A stretch of 64,000 nt of DNA, taken from assembly GCA_963836195.1 (NCBI GenBank), contig CAWIIX010000033.1, positions 62,001 to 126,000 on the forward strand. Direction: 5' to 3'. Origin of the DNA: Trebonia sp963836195 (lineage in GTDB: Bacteria > Actinomycetota > Actinomycetes > Streptosporangiales > Streptosporangiaceae). The notes below the pieces were generated by a model. That model saw nothing but the letters and a program-made list of their open reading frames with translations. It had not been told where the DNA came from and did not search any database. The translations under genes and the position numbers were made by a program. Below are positions 26,283 through 35,488 of this stretch, one piece after another; the stretch's first letter is position 1, and every line of letters starts with the position of its first letter.

Positions 26283-26678
26283 ATGAGCGACCGGAACGTG
26301 CTGGGCGGCGACCTTGAGCCCTGTGGAAGTGACCCGCTGACGGGGTTCTACCGTGACGGCACCTGCACGACCGGACCCGAGGACCGGGGGAGTCACACCA
26401 TCTGCGCGGTGGTGACGAGCGAGTTCCTCGAGCACCAGCGCCGCATCGGCAACGACCTCACCACCCCCATGCCGCAGTTCCGCTTTCCCGGGCTGGTGCC
26501 GGGGGACCGCTGGTGCGTGACGGCCGTGAACTGGCTTCGCGCCTACCAGGACGGCAGCGCGTCGCCCGTCGTCCTGGCGTGCACGCACGAGCGCGCACTG
26601 GAGATCGTCCCGCTGACCGCGCTGCGCGAGCACTCGGTCGACGTCCCGGCCGACCCGAGCGCCCTCGAAGGCCACTGA
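26283..26678 (+). CDS. DUF2237 family protein
   Basis: A 131-residue small protein. Its NVLGGDLEPCGSDPLTGFYR, CTTGPEDRGSHTICAVVTSE and GNDLTTPMPQFRFPGLVPGD segments match the conserved blocks of DUF2237 as I know them; the family is found alone in many bacteria and has no established function. Conserved Cys and Asp residues suggest a ligand pocket. The ATG at 26283 starts just before the conserved block; a 12-residue upstream extension lacks similarity. Confidence 0.85.
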   Translation: MSDRNVLGGDLEPCGSDPLTGFYRDGTCTTGPEDRGSHTICAVVTSEFLEHQRRIGNDLTTPMPQFRFPGLVPGDRWCVTAVNWLRAYQDGSASPVVLACTHERALEIVPLTALREHSVDVPADPSALEGH

Positions 26679-26746
26679 GAGGCCGCTGAGAGGCCACTAG
26701 CAAGCTCACTAACAGAGCCAGTGACGAGCCCGATAGCGTAAGCGTC

Positions 26747-27673
26747 ATGGCGATCATGACACGAACCCTAGGGCGCACCGGCGCTGACGTGACGATCCTC
26801 GGCTACGGGGCGATGGAGCTGCGAGGCCAGCCGCGCGGCCCTGAGATCGCCGACGAGGACGCGGGGCGCCTGCTCAACGCCGTCCTCGACGGCGGCATCA
26901 ACCTGATCGACACCTCACCCGACTACGGCCGCAGCGAGGAGCTCATCGGCGCGCACATCGGCCATCGCCGGGATGAGTTCTTCCTCGCCTCCAAGTGCGG
27001 CTGCCTGATCGAGATCCCGGCCGACGCGGCGCCGCCCTACCCGCACGACTACACCGCCGCGAACGTCCGCGCCGACGTCGAGCAGTCGCTGCGCCGACTC
27101 CGCACCGACCGCCTCGACCTGGTCCAGGTCCACATGTCGCCGAGCCGGGCCACGCTGGAGGAGAACGGCACCGTCGAGATGCTGCAGGCGCTCCAGCGCG
27201 AGGGCAAGGTCCGCTTCATCGGCATGTCGGGCATCCTGCCGAACCTCCCCGACCACATCGCGATGAACGTCTTCGACGTCTTCCAGATCCCCTACTCGGC
27301 GGTCCAGCGCGACCACGAGGACCTCATCACCGAGGCGGTGAACACCGGGGCGGGCACCTTCATCCGCGGTGGCGCCGCCCGCGGCGCGGCCTCGGAGGAC
27401 AAGAACTGGCGGGTCGGCCCGCTCACCCAGCAGCCCGGCGTCGGCCAGCGGAACTGGGAGACCTCCGGCCTCCAGGACCTGCTGGCCGACGCCGGGATAC
27501 CGGCGATGGAGTTCATCCTCCGCTTCACCCTCAGCCACCCCGGCCTGTCCACCACGATCGTCGGCACCGCAAACCCCGAGCACCTCAGCAGCAACATCGC
27601 CACCGCCGAGAAGGGCCCGCTCCCGGCCGACCTGTACGCGGAGGCCAAGAAGCGCCTCCCCCTTCCGGAATAA
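26747..27673 (+). CDS. aldo/keto reductase
   Basis: A 308-residue (beta/alpha)8 NADPH-dependent oxidoreductase. The catalytic set is visible: Asp in INLIDTSPDYG, Tyr in the same segment, Lys in FLASKCG and His in LVQVHMSPS. The C-terminal NADP segment is TIVGTANPEHLSSNI. Substrate unknown. The ATG at 26747 is used; a second Met lies four codons later. Its last 382 bases are also spanned antisense by the extended methyltransferase reading frame. Confidence 0.9.
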   Translation: MAIMTRTLGRTGADVTILGYGAMELRGQPRGPEIADEDAGRLLNAVLDGGINLIDTSPDYGRSEELIGAHIGHRRDEFFLASKCGCLIEIPADAAPPYPHDYTAANVRADVEQSLRRLRTDRLDLVQVHMSPSRATLEENGTVEMLQALQREGKVRFIGMSGILPNLPDHIAMNVFDVFQIPYSAVQRDHEDLITEAVNTGAGTFIRGGAARGAASEDKNWRVGPLTQQPGVGQRNWETSGLQDLLADAGIPAMEFILRFTLSHPGLSTTIVGTANPEHLSSNIATAEKGPLPADLYAEAKKRLPLPE

Positions 27674-28527
27674 CTGCTAACGGAGGAACCGCTACCGCAG
27701 TAACCGCTACCGCAGTAACCGCTTACGCTTCGCGCGATCCCGCACCACAGCGACGCCCCGCCGGGCGAGTCGACCGGCGGGGTGTCCGCGTCCGGATGCC
27801 ATTGCGCCGTCCAGACCACATCGCCCGGATCCTCCAGCGGCAGCCCGCCGAACAGCGCGCCGACCGCCGCCCGCTCGCGCAGGTGGAGCCCCGACGACGC
27901 GTCCTGATAGACGTCGGCCGCCTTGTTCGCCTCCGCGTAGTGGTCGGCCGACAGGTGCGAGATCACCAGGAAGCTGCCCGGCGGGACCGAGTCCATCAAG
28001 GCGGCGACGATGCCGCCCGGGTCGTCCGCGTCCGCCACGAAATGCAGGATCGCGACCAGCAGGACCGCGATCGGCTGATCGAACCTGAGCAGCGAACGGA
28101 CCCGGGCGTCCCCGGTGATCCCGGCCGGATCCCGGAGGTCGCGGCCGACGATCGCGGTGCCCTCGACGCCGTGCAGCGTGTACCCCGCGTGCGAGATCAC
28201 CACCGGGTCGTTGTCCACGTAGACGACGCGGCAGTCGCGCGCCTCTCCTCTGGCTACCTCGTGCACGCTGCCCATCGTCGCCAGCCCGGTCCCGATGTCG
28301 AGAAACTGCCTGACCCCGGCGTCGCGGGCCAGGTAGCGCACCGCGCGCCCGAGGAAACGCCGGTTCTGCTGGACGGTGCCGCGCACCACGTCCTCGCCAA
28401 GCACGTCAAAGGTCCGCCGAGCGGCCTCCCGGTCGGCCGGGAAGTTGTCCTTGCCGCCGAGCATGTAGTCGTACATTCGCGCGACGTTCGGTTCTTCCGG
28501 GCGAAACGCCACCCCGCTCGTCGCCAT
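27292..28527 (-). CDS. SAM-dependent methyltransferase (DUF574-type) with extended C-terminus
   Basis: The first 268 or so residues match the actinobacterial SAM methyltransferase family that begins RPEEPNVARMYDYMLGGKDN and has the SAM loop LDIGTGLATMGSVHEVA. Relatives stop soon after the segment seen here as GASLWCGIARS (near 27723). In this copy no stop appears. The frame continues through a 15-bp repeat (GYCGSGYCGS) and then antisense through the last 382 bases of the aldo/keto reductase gene. Loss of the stop by a point change or indel near 27690-27722 is likely, so the true protein end is uncertain. Confidence 0.8.
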   Translation of the reverse strand: MATSGVAFRPEEPNVARMYDYMLGGKDNFPADREAARRTFDVLGEDVVRGTVQQNRRFLGRAVRYLARDAGVRQFLDIGTGLATMGSVHEVARGEARDCRVVYVDNDPVVISHAGYTLHGVEGTAIVGRDLRDPAGITGDARVRSLLRFDQPIAVLLVAILHFVADADDPGGIVAALMDSVPPGSFLVISHLSADHYAEANKAADVYQDASSGLHLRERAAVGALFGGLPLEDPGDVVWTAQWHPDADTPPVDSPGGASLWCGIARSVSGYCGSGYCGSGSSVSSYSGRGRRFLASAYRSAGSGPFSAVAMLLLRCSGFAVPTIVVDRPGWLRVKRRMNSIAGIPASASRSWRPEVSQFRWPTPGCWVSGPTRQFLSSEAAPRAAPPRMKVPAPVFTASVMRSSWSRWTAE

Positions 28528-28613
28528 GGGCAGATCCTGTCATCGCCCGATAACGCTGTCATCGGTACCGGCGCCCGCCCCGCAAATCGGTATAGATACC
28601 TAGACGGCCGCGC

Positions 28614-29234
28614 TCAACGGTCGATGTGGGAACTAAGCCAGTCGCAGAACGCCGCGCTGGTCCGGAAGAGCTCGACCACGTTCCCGGCCGCGGCGGGCGT
28701 GCACAGCGCCGGGGACGGGTTCCAGTGCCGCCACGTGGTCAGGCCCTTGTGCCTGAGCAGCTCGATCCTGGGGTGATCGGCCGAATAACCGCGGGGCGCG
28801 GACTTGAGCGAGCCGTGACCGTGGATCTCGACCCCGTCCCGCTCCAGCCCGGCCACGATCGCGGCCAGCTCGGCCCCGTCCGGGCCGGCCACCGCGGCCC
28901 GGTACTTGACCAGCTCGTCCGGCTCCAGGTGCCACATCCCGGTCCCGGCCGACATCCCGTCGGCGGAGAACTGCACGTAGCCGGTCCCGCCCACCGTCGC
29001 CCCGATGTGCGTCTTGTAGGGCGTCTTGTCGTTGCTGAAGCGGATGTCCCGGTACGGGCGGAAGATCTTCGACGGCCCGAACGCGGGGACCAGGTCCTCG
29101 AGCAGCTCCTCCATCGGGCGGAGCACCTGCTCCTGGTACACCGCCTTATGACTGGTCCAGTACGCCTTCGAGTTGTCCGCCTCGAGGCCCTCGTAGAACT
29201 CCAGTGCCGCCGTCGGCCAGCCGGTGAACGCCAT
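28614..29234 (-). CDS. DUF2461 (TIGR02453) family protein
   Basis: A 206-residue protein with the family's opening block (ALEFYEGLEADNSKAYWTSH), the central FRPYRDIRFSNDKTPYKTHI segment and GMWHLEPDELVKYRAAV. The family is widespread and uncharacterised; a role in stress or genotoxic responses has been suggested for fungal relatives. It stands alone between the methyltransferase gene and the winged-helix/ATPase unit. Confidence 0.88.
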   Translation of the reverse strand: MAFTGWPTAALEFYEGLEADNSKAYWTSHKAVYQEQVLRPMEELLEDLVPAFGPSKIFRPYRDIRFSNDKTPYKTHIGATVGGTGYVQFSADGMSAGTGMWHLEPDELVKYRAAVAGPDGAELAAIVAGLERDGVEIHGHGSLKSAPRGYSADHPRIELLRHKGLTTWRHWNPSPALCTPAAAGNVVELFRTSAAFCDWLSSHIDR

Positions 29235-29402
29235 CGGCCAAGCCTACGCCGGGCCGGCCCACCGCGACGGCTGACCGACCGGGACGCCCCGGTTTGGCAG
29301 GTAATCGCGGATCCCCGGCGGTCATCTGACGCCTGGTCATAAGATTTGCCGGTATCCCCCCGTGCCTCGGCGCTCCTTAGCAACGAAAAGAGTTGTTCGA
29401 TC

Positions 29403-30046
29403 GTGTCGCGTGATGACCTGACGGTCAGGCAGCGGGCGGTGCTCTTCGCCCTCCTCGGCGAGGCGCGCCAGGTCGCCAACCCGGAGCTCGAGCAGCTGAT
29501 CGGCGTCCGCCTCGACGGCGCGGACCGCCGCCAGCTCAACGCGCGCAAGTCGTCGAGTCGACCAAGGTCGGCCGCGCCTACCTGCACGAGCTGTCCGACG
29601 CTGGCTGGCGGTGGTGCGCGCAGGAGCTGGCGGCGGCGCCGGGCGAGCGCGCCGGCAGCCTCGAGCGCGCCCACTACAAGGTCTTCGGCCTGTTCGCCCG
29701 CCACCTCGACGCGGCCGGGCTGACCCTCGCCGACATCGCCGCCCCGGCCCCGGACGCCCGGGCCAACAAAGCCAACGCCGGCGACCTGACCGCGTTCATC
29801 GAGACCGGCTACCGCTCGCTCGCCGCCACCGCGGGCGAGTTCGTCAGCCTGCGCGAACTGCGCCTGCGACTGACCGAACTGACCGACCGCCCCCGCCCCG
29901 ACGTGGACGCCGCGCTGGCCGCGATGTTCACCGCGCAGCGGATCAACCTCATTCCGCAGTCCCACCAGCAGGCCCTGTCGGACGCGGACCGCGACGCGGC
30001 GCTCCGCATCGGCGGCGAGTACAAGCACTTGATCTCGATCGAATGA
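29403..30046 (+). CDS. winged-helix-like protein paired with ATPase, frameshifted
   Basis: The start GTG reads VSRDDLTVRQRAVLFALLGE in one frame as far as LNARK; one missing base near 29549 then moves the sequence to a frame reading VESTKVGRAYLHELSDAGWR and ending GGEYKHLISIE at 30046. The rebuilt protein is about 214 residues. Both ends look like winged-helix segments (FVSLRELRLRLTEL, then a closing AALRIGGEYKH). It ends 16 bases before the large ATPase gene and is probably co-transcribed with it. I do not recognise a named family; small DNA-binding partners of HerA-type ATPases are known in defence and chromosome-handling systems. Confidence 0.6.
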
Positions 30047-30062
30047 GCGAATCGAGCAGCGA

Positions 30063-33000
30063 ATGAGTATCGAGCAGCGAATGAGCAACGAAGAGCTGAC
30101 CGCGCTAGCCGGGCTCACCTTCGACTGGACCCGCGCCCTCGACGACGTCTGGACCGACCAGCGCTACCACGTCGACGGCCTCCACGCGGTGACGGCGGCC
30201 CTCATCGGCAGCGGCATCCGCACCGTCACCGCCGACGGGGCCCGGCCGCTCGGCATCGTCATCCAGGGCCAGCGCGGCGTCGGCAAGACCCACCTGCTCG
30301 GCTGGACCCGCGAGCAGGTGCAGCGACGCGGACGGCTTCTTCTTCCTGGTCGGCGACCTGTTCACGAAGGCGTTCTGGGAGCAGGTGCTCGGCTCGATGG
30401 TGGAGCAGCTGCTGCCGCTCCCCGACGGCAGCCGCAACCAGCTGGCGACGCTGCTGACCCGGCTGGCGGACCAGGTCGGGCTCGACGGAAGCTTCCGCGC
30501 CCAGGTCACCGGCGAGGTGCCGCCGACCCCCGAGGGCGTCAAGGTGTTCATCGCGGCGCTGCGCCGGACCGCGCCCTCGCTGGGCCTGATCTGCCAGGAC
30601 ACCGCCCGGGCGCTCGTCCTGCTGGCGTCGCCGCTGCAGGAGGACCAGGACGTCGGCTACTACTACCTGACCGGCAACGAGGTCGATCTGCAGGACCGCC
30701 GCCACTGGCGCATCAACTCGACCAGGAAGATCCCGCGGCTGCTGGTCAACGAGGTCTCCCAGCTGCTGGCGCTGGCCGGGCCCATCGTGCTCGCGATCGA
30801 CCAGGTCGACGCGCTGATCGACGAGCTCGTCGGCCGCAGCGCCGACGACGCCGCCCAGTCGCGGCCGCTGGCGGACGTGGCGACCGGGCTGATGGCGCTG
30901 CGTGACGTCGCCCACCGCACCCTCACGATCGTCTCCTGCCTCCCGGAGAGCTGGGAGTACATCCGCAAGTACGGGGTGGACACCGTCACCGACCGGTTCC
31001 GCGAGGCCCGCCAGCTGCGGAACATCCCGAGCGCGGACGTCGGCCGCCTGATGATCGAGAAGCGGTTCGCGGTCGACTTCGGGCGGGCCGGCTTCGAGCC
31101 GCCGTACCCGACCTGGCCGATCCTGCCCGCCGCGTTCGACGAGGCGAGCAAGTACACCGCGCGCGCTCTCCTCAAGCGGATCGAGGCGCACGTCGGCCGG
31201 TGCCTGCAGGACCAGATCATCGTCGAGCTCGACCGCCTGGACGAGTCGCCCGACGGCGCGCCGGCCGTCACGGCCGCAGCCGGGGGCCCAGCCGAGTCGC
31301 CCGGCCTCGCGGCCCTGGACCTGCTGTTCGCCCGGCTCAGCGAGGAGGCCGCGATCGGCGCCGCGCTCGACCCGGAGACTGAGGACGCGGCAATGCCGCC
31401 GCTGCTCGCGGCCGGCCTCGAGGCCTGGGCCAGGGAGGTCGGCGGGGCCGACGACCAGGCGTTCGTTCAGGACCCGCTGCCGGGCAAGAACCCGCGGCTG
31501 CACGCCTGCCTGCGGATGCTCCTTGACACCAGGACCGAACGTCAGCGCCGCTGGGCGTTCCGCGCCATCGCCTCGCACAGCCCACGGGCCGTGCAGACCC
31601 GGCTCAAGAAGGCGATCGAGGGGCCGGCCTGGCCGCCGGCGGCGTCGGCGACGCCGGCCGCCGGCTGTTCGTGCTCAGGTCGGCCGGGTGGCCGAGCGGC
31701 CCGGTGACCGAGCGGGCGGCGGCCGAGTTCGCGGCCAAGGGCGGCGTGCTGCTGCCGGTCGCCGAGGCGGATCTGGCGACGTTCGCCGCCCTCGGCGAGC
31801 TGCTGGCCGGCCACCACCCGGAGCTCAACGCCTGGCTCCTCGCCCGGCGCCCTGCACACGGCACCGAACTGCTCCGCCGCGCCCTCGCCGACGCCGACGA
31901 CCGCCCCGACACCGACCCCGGCCGCGCGCCGGCCCCGGTCCAAGCGCCGACCCCGGTCCAAGCGCCGAGCCCCGGCCCAAGCGCCGGCCCCGGCCCAAGC
32001 GCCGACCCCGGCCCCGGCCCAAGCGCCCGCCGCGAGTCCCCGCCCGGCCATCCGCCTCGGCCTCCCGGCCGCGGGCCAACCGGAGACGACCCTCGACCTC
32101 GCCGCCCTCCGCCGTCACCTCGCGATCTTCGCGGGCTCCGGATCCGGCAAGACCGTGCTGCTCCGCCGCGTGATCGAGGAGTGCGCGCTGCAGGGGGTCT
32201 CCTCGATCGTCCTCGACCCCAACAACGACCTCGCCCGCCTCGGCGACGCATGGCCGGCCGAGCCCGCCCCGTGGCTGGACGGTGACGCCGACCGCGCCCG
32301 CGACTACCACCAGCGCACCGACGTCGTGGTGTGGACCCCGCGGCGCGAGAGCGGCCGCCCGCTCACCTTCCAGCCGCTGCCCGACTTCGGCGCCGTCCTC
32401 GACGACGTCGACGAGTTCAACGCCGCCGTGGACGCGGCCGTCGAGGCGCTCGCGCCCCGCGTCGGCCTGCAGCGCGCCAGCAGCAGGGCCGCCCAGGAGA
32501 AGGCGGTGCTGACCGAGGCGATGCGCTGGTTCGGCCGCGGCGCCGGCCACGACCTCGGCGTCTTCATCGACCTGCTCTCCAACCTGCCCGAGCACGTGAC
32601 CGAGATTGCCAAGGGCCCGCTGCTGGCGGCCGAGCTGGCCGATCGGCTGCGGGCCGTCCGCGCGACCGACCCGCTGTTCGGCGGCGCGGGCGAGCCTGCC
32701 GACCCGGGCACGCTGCTCACCCCGCCGCCCGGCAAGCGGGCGCGCATCTCGGTCATCAGCAGCGTCGGGATGGCGAGCCTCGACCAGTGGCAGGGCTTCG
32801 TCAACCAGCTCCAGATGGCCCTGTTCTCGTGGGTCAAGCGGAACCCGGCCGAAGACCGGCCGCTCGGCGGGCTGCTGGTCATGGACGAGGCGCAGGACCT
32901 GGTGCCGTCGGTCGGCACGACCGCCTGCAGCGAGTCGACCAGGCGGCTGGCGTCGCAGGCGCGCAAGTACGGCCTCGGCCTGCTCTTCGCCACCCAGTCG

Positions 33001-33270
33001 CCCAAGAGCCTGCACAACTCCATCCCCGGCAACGCCACCACGCAGCTGTTCGGGTTGCTCAGCAGCCCCGTCCAAATCGGCGCGGCCCGCGAGCTCGCCT
33101 GGGCCAAGGGCGGCAGCCTGCCCGACATCGGCCGCCTCAGCAGCGGTCAGTTCTACCTCGCGACCGAGGGCAGCGCGTTCGGGCAGATCCGCACGCCGAT
33201 GTGCCTCAGCCACCACCCGTCAAGCCCGCTCACCGAGGAAGAGGTGCTGAAGCGCGCCGCCGGCCGCTAG
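30063..33270 (+). CDS. double P-loop ATPase: AAA/STAND-like plus HerA/FtsK-like domain, frameshifted
   Basis: The rebuilt protein has about 1069 residues. An N-terminal ATPase has Walker A IQGQRGVGKTHLLGW (near residue 75) and a likely Walker B IVLAIDQVDALID (near 245). A C-terminal HerA/FtsK/VirB4-like domain has Walker A FAGSGSGKTVLLRR (near 695), DPNNDLARLG, Walker B GLLVMDEAQDLVP and LLFATQSPKSLHNSI. A Pro/Ala/Gln-rich linker built from short repeats joins them (31929-32040). Three apparent one-base shifts break the frame near 30324, 31622 and 31971. HerA-type motors pump DNA or pair with nucleases; with the preceding winged-helix gene this is a candidate DNA-processing or anti-phage unit. 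Confidence 0.7.
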
Positions 33271-33457
33271 GAAAAGTCAAGATCAAAGACATCCTCGTAT
33301 CGAACGGTCCCTGTCTCCGCCCGCACCGTCGCCGGCTCCGAAGTCCGGGGCGACGCACCCGTCGGCAAGCCCGCAGGCGTGCCCGGGCCCGACTGTTACC
33401 GTGGGGACCAGGACCAGCCGGCCGCCGTCAGCGCCCCAGCCCGCGGAAGCAGGTGCG

Positions 33458-34684
33458 ATGCCCTCGTTCGCCGAGATCGCCGACCAGATCACCGCCGACG
33501 AACTGCGCGCCCGCGGCAGCGTGAAATGGTCCAGGGGCGGACCCGACGCGATCGGCGCGTTCATCGCGGAGATGGACTTCGGCGCCGCGCCGCCGATCGA
33601 GGCGGCCCTCATCGACGCGGTCAGGCGGGCCGACTTCGGCTACCTGAGCGACCGGGCGACGGCCGAGATGGCGGCGGCCTGCGCCGGGTGGCAGGCCGAC
33701 CGCTACCACTGGTCGGTGGACCCGGCCAGGATCCGCCCGCTGTCGGACGTGATCACCGGCCTGCAGGCCGCGATCACCGTCTTCTCCCGGCCGGGCAGCC
33801 CGGTCATCCTGCCGACCCCCGCCTACATGCCGTTCCTGACCGTCCCCAGGGCCCTCGGGCGCGAGATCATCCAGGTCCCGATGACGGCCGCCGCCGAGGA
33901 CGGGCGCGCGACCCTCGACCTCGACGGCATCGACGCGGCGTTCAGACGCGGCGGCCATCTGCTCGTCCTCTGCAACCCCTGCAACCCGGTCGGCCGCGTC
34001 TACACCCGGCCCGAGCTGACGGCCCTGGCCGAGGTCGTCGACGCCAACCGCGGGCTGGTCTTCGCCGACGAGATCCACGCCCCGCTGATCTACCCGGGCG
34101 GCACCCACCTCCCCTACGCGTCGATCAGCGAACTGACCGCCGAGCACACGGTGACCGCCACCGCCGCCTCCAAGGGCTGGAACCTCCCGGGGCTCAAATG
34201 CGCGCAGCTCATCCTCTCGAACGACACCGACGCGGCGACCTGGGCGCAGGAGGGGAGCGCGTTCGAGCACGGCGCGTCCACCCCCGGCGTGCACGCGACC
34301 ATCGCCGCCTACCGGCACGGCGGTCCCTGGCTGGACGAGGTCGTCGGCTACCTGGACGGCAGCCGCAGGCTACTGGCCGAGCTGCTGGCCGAGCACCTGC
34401 CCGGCGTTCGCCACCAGCCGCCGGAGGGCACCTATCTCGCCTGGCTCGACTGCCGGGACCTGTCGGCCGCGATGGGTCACGGCGCGGCCAGCCCGGCCGA
34501 GTTCTTCCTGGCCAACGCCCAGGTCGTGCTGACCGACGGCGCGGCCTGCGGCGACATCGGCGCGGGCCACGTCCGGGTCAACTTCGCCACCCCGCGCCCG
34601 ATCCTGACCGAGATCGTCCGCCGCCTGGCCAGCGCCGCCGCCTCCGTTGAGGCACGCACGACCGCTCAGCCCATCGTCTTCTGA
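33458..34684 (+). CDS. MalY/PatB-type PLP aminotransferase (possible C-S lyase)
   Basis: A 408-residue fold-type I PLP enzyme. The N-terminus (ELRARGSVKW, GAFIAEMDFGAAPPI) is that of MalY/PatB proteins, which often act as cystathionine beta-lyases. The cofactor segments are LVLCNPCNPVGRVYT and LVFADEIHAPLIYPG, and the PLP lysine is in ASKGWNLPGLKCAQ. GGAAGCAGG precedes the chosen ATG; a 19-residue upstream extension lacks similarity. The last 19 bases overlap the convergent DinB-family gene. Confidence 0.9.
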   Translation: MPSFAEIADQITADELRARGSVKWSRGGPDAIGAFIAEMDFGAAPPIEAALIDAVRRADFGYLSDRATAEMAAACAGWQADRYHWSVDPARIRPLSDVITGLQAAITVFSRPGSPVILPTPAYMPFLTVPRALGREIIQVPMTAAAEDGRATLDLDGIDAAFRRGGHLLVLCNPCNPVGRVYTRPELTALAEVVDANRGLVFADEIHAPLIYPGGTHLPYASISELTAEHTVTATAASKGWNLPGLKCAQLILSNDTDAATWAQEGSAFEHGASTPGVHATIAAYRHGGPWLDEVVGYLDGSRRLLAELLAEHLPGVRHQPPEGTYLAWLDCRDLSAAMGHGAASPAEFFLANAQVVLTDGAACGDIGAGHVRVNFATPRPILTEIVRRLASAAASVEARTTAQPIVF

Positions 34685-35196
34685 CCGTCGATGGACTCGC
34701 GGATGATGTCCGCGTGGCCCGAGTGCTGGGCGGTCTCGGCGATGATGTGCAGCAGCGCCCGCCGCGCCGACCACCGCTCCGAGGCCGGGAACCACGGGGC
34801 GGTCGGCAGCGGCTGGGTCGCGTCGAGGTCGGGCAGCGTGCGCACCAGCTCGGTGGTCGCGGCGGCGGTCGCCTCGTAGGCGTCCAGCACGCCCGCCAGG
34901 GTCTCGTCCTCGAGCAGCCGGAAGTCGTCCGCCCGCTTGGCCCAGTCCGCCTCGGTCATCGCCGACGCGTCGCCGAGCGCGCTGGGCCCCACCACGATGA
35001 ACTCGGCCCAGCCCCGTTCGACCGCCGTGACGTGCTTGATCAGCCCGCCCAGGGTCAGCTCGCTGACCGTGGTGCGGGCGCGCGCCTGCTCGTCGGTTAG
35101 GTCGCGGGTGGTGTAGCGCAGGAATCGCCGTTGGCCGGACAGCATCGCCAGCAGGTCGCTGCGCTCGGCGTCGAGTTCCGTTGCCGCCAGGGACAT
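34666..35196 (-). CDS. DinB-family protein (DUF664)
   Basis: A 176-residue four-helix DinB/DUF664 protein. The conserved start ERSDLLAMLSGQRRFLRYTT, the metal-site His in LGGLIKHVTAVERGW, and the paired late His residues in LLHIIAETAQHSGHADIIRE fit the family's metal-binding triad. Members include mycothiol-dependent enzymes and many of unknown role; a thiol-transfer function cannot be assigned here. Confidence 0.88.
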   Translation of the reverse strand: MSLAATELDAERSDLLAMLSGQRRFLRYTTRDLTDEQARARTTVSELTLGGLIKHVTAVERGWAEFIVVGPSALGDASAMTEADWAKRADDFRLLEDETLAGVLDAYEATAAATTELVRTLPDLDATQPLPTAPWFPASERWSARRALLHIIAETAQHSGHADIIRESIDGQKTMG

Positions 35197-35488
35197 GGGC
35201 CCTCCTCAGGTGATGAACGCTTCGGTCATCACGCTACGAGCAATCCCGGACGATCAACGTCCGTGATCGCGCCGCAAAATGAGGAGAGCGAGCGGTCGCG
35301 ATCTGACCATTTGTCAGTAGATGAGGTGATGTGCGGCATTGGAATCGATGAATTTCCCTTGGCTGCGGGCACTTCCTGAGCAGAACCCCGCGTAATCGCG
35401 CCACGACTGTGCGAATCTAAATCTCGTCCGCCTTCCCTTTTCCCTCGAGGGGAAGAACGAGCCGCTTTAGAGGGAAGAACGTGCTGCC

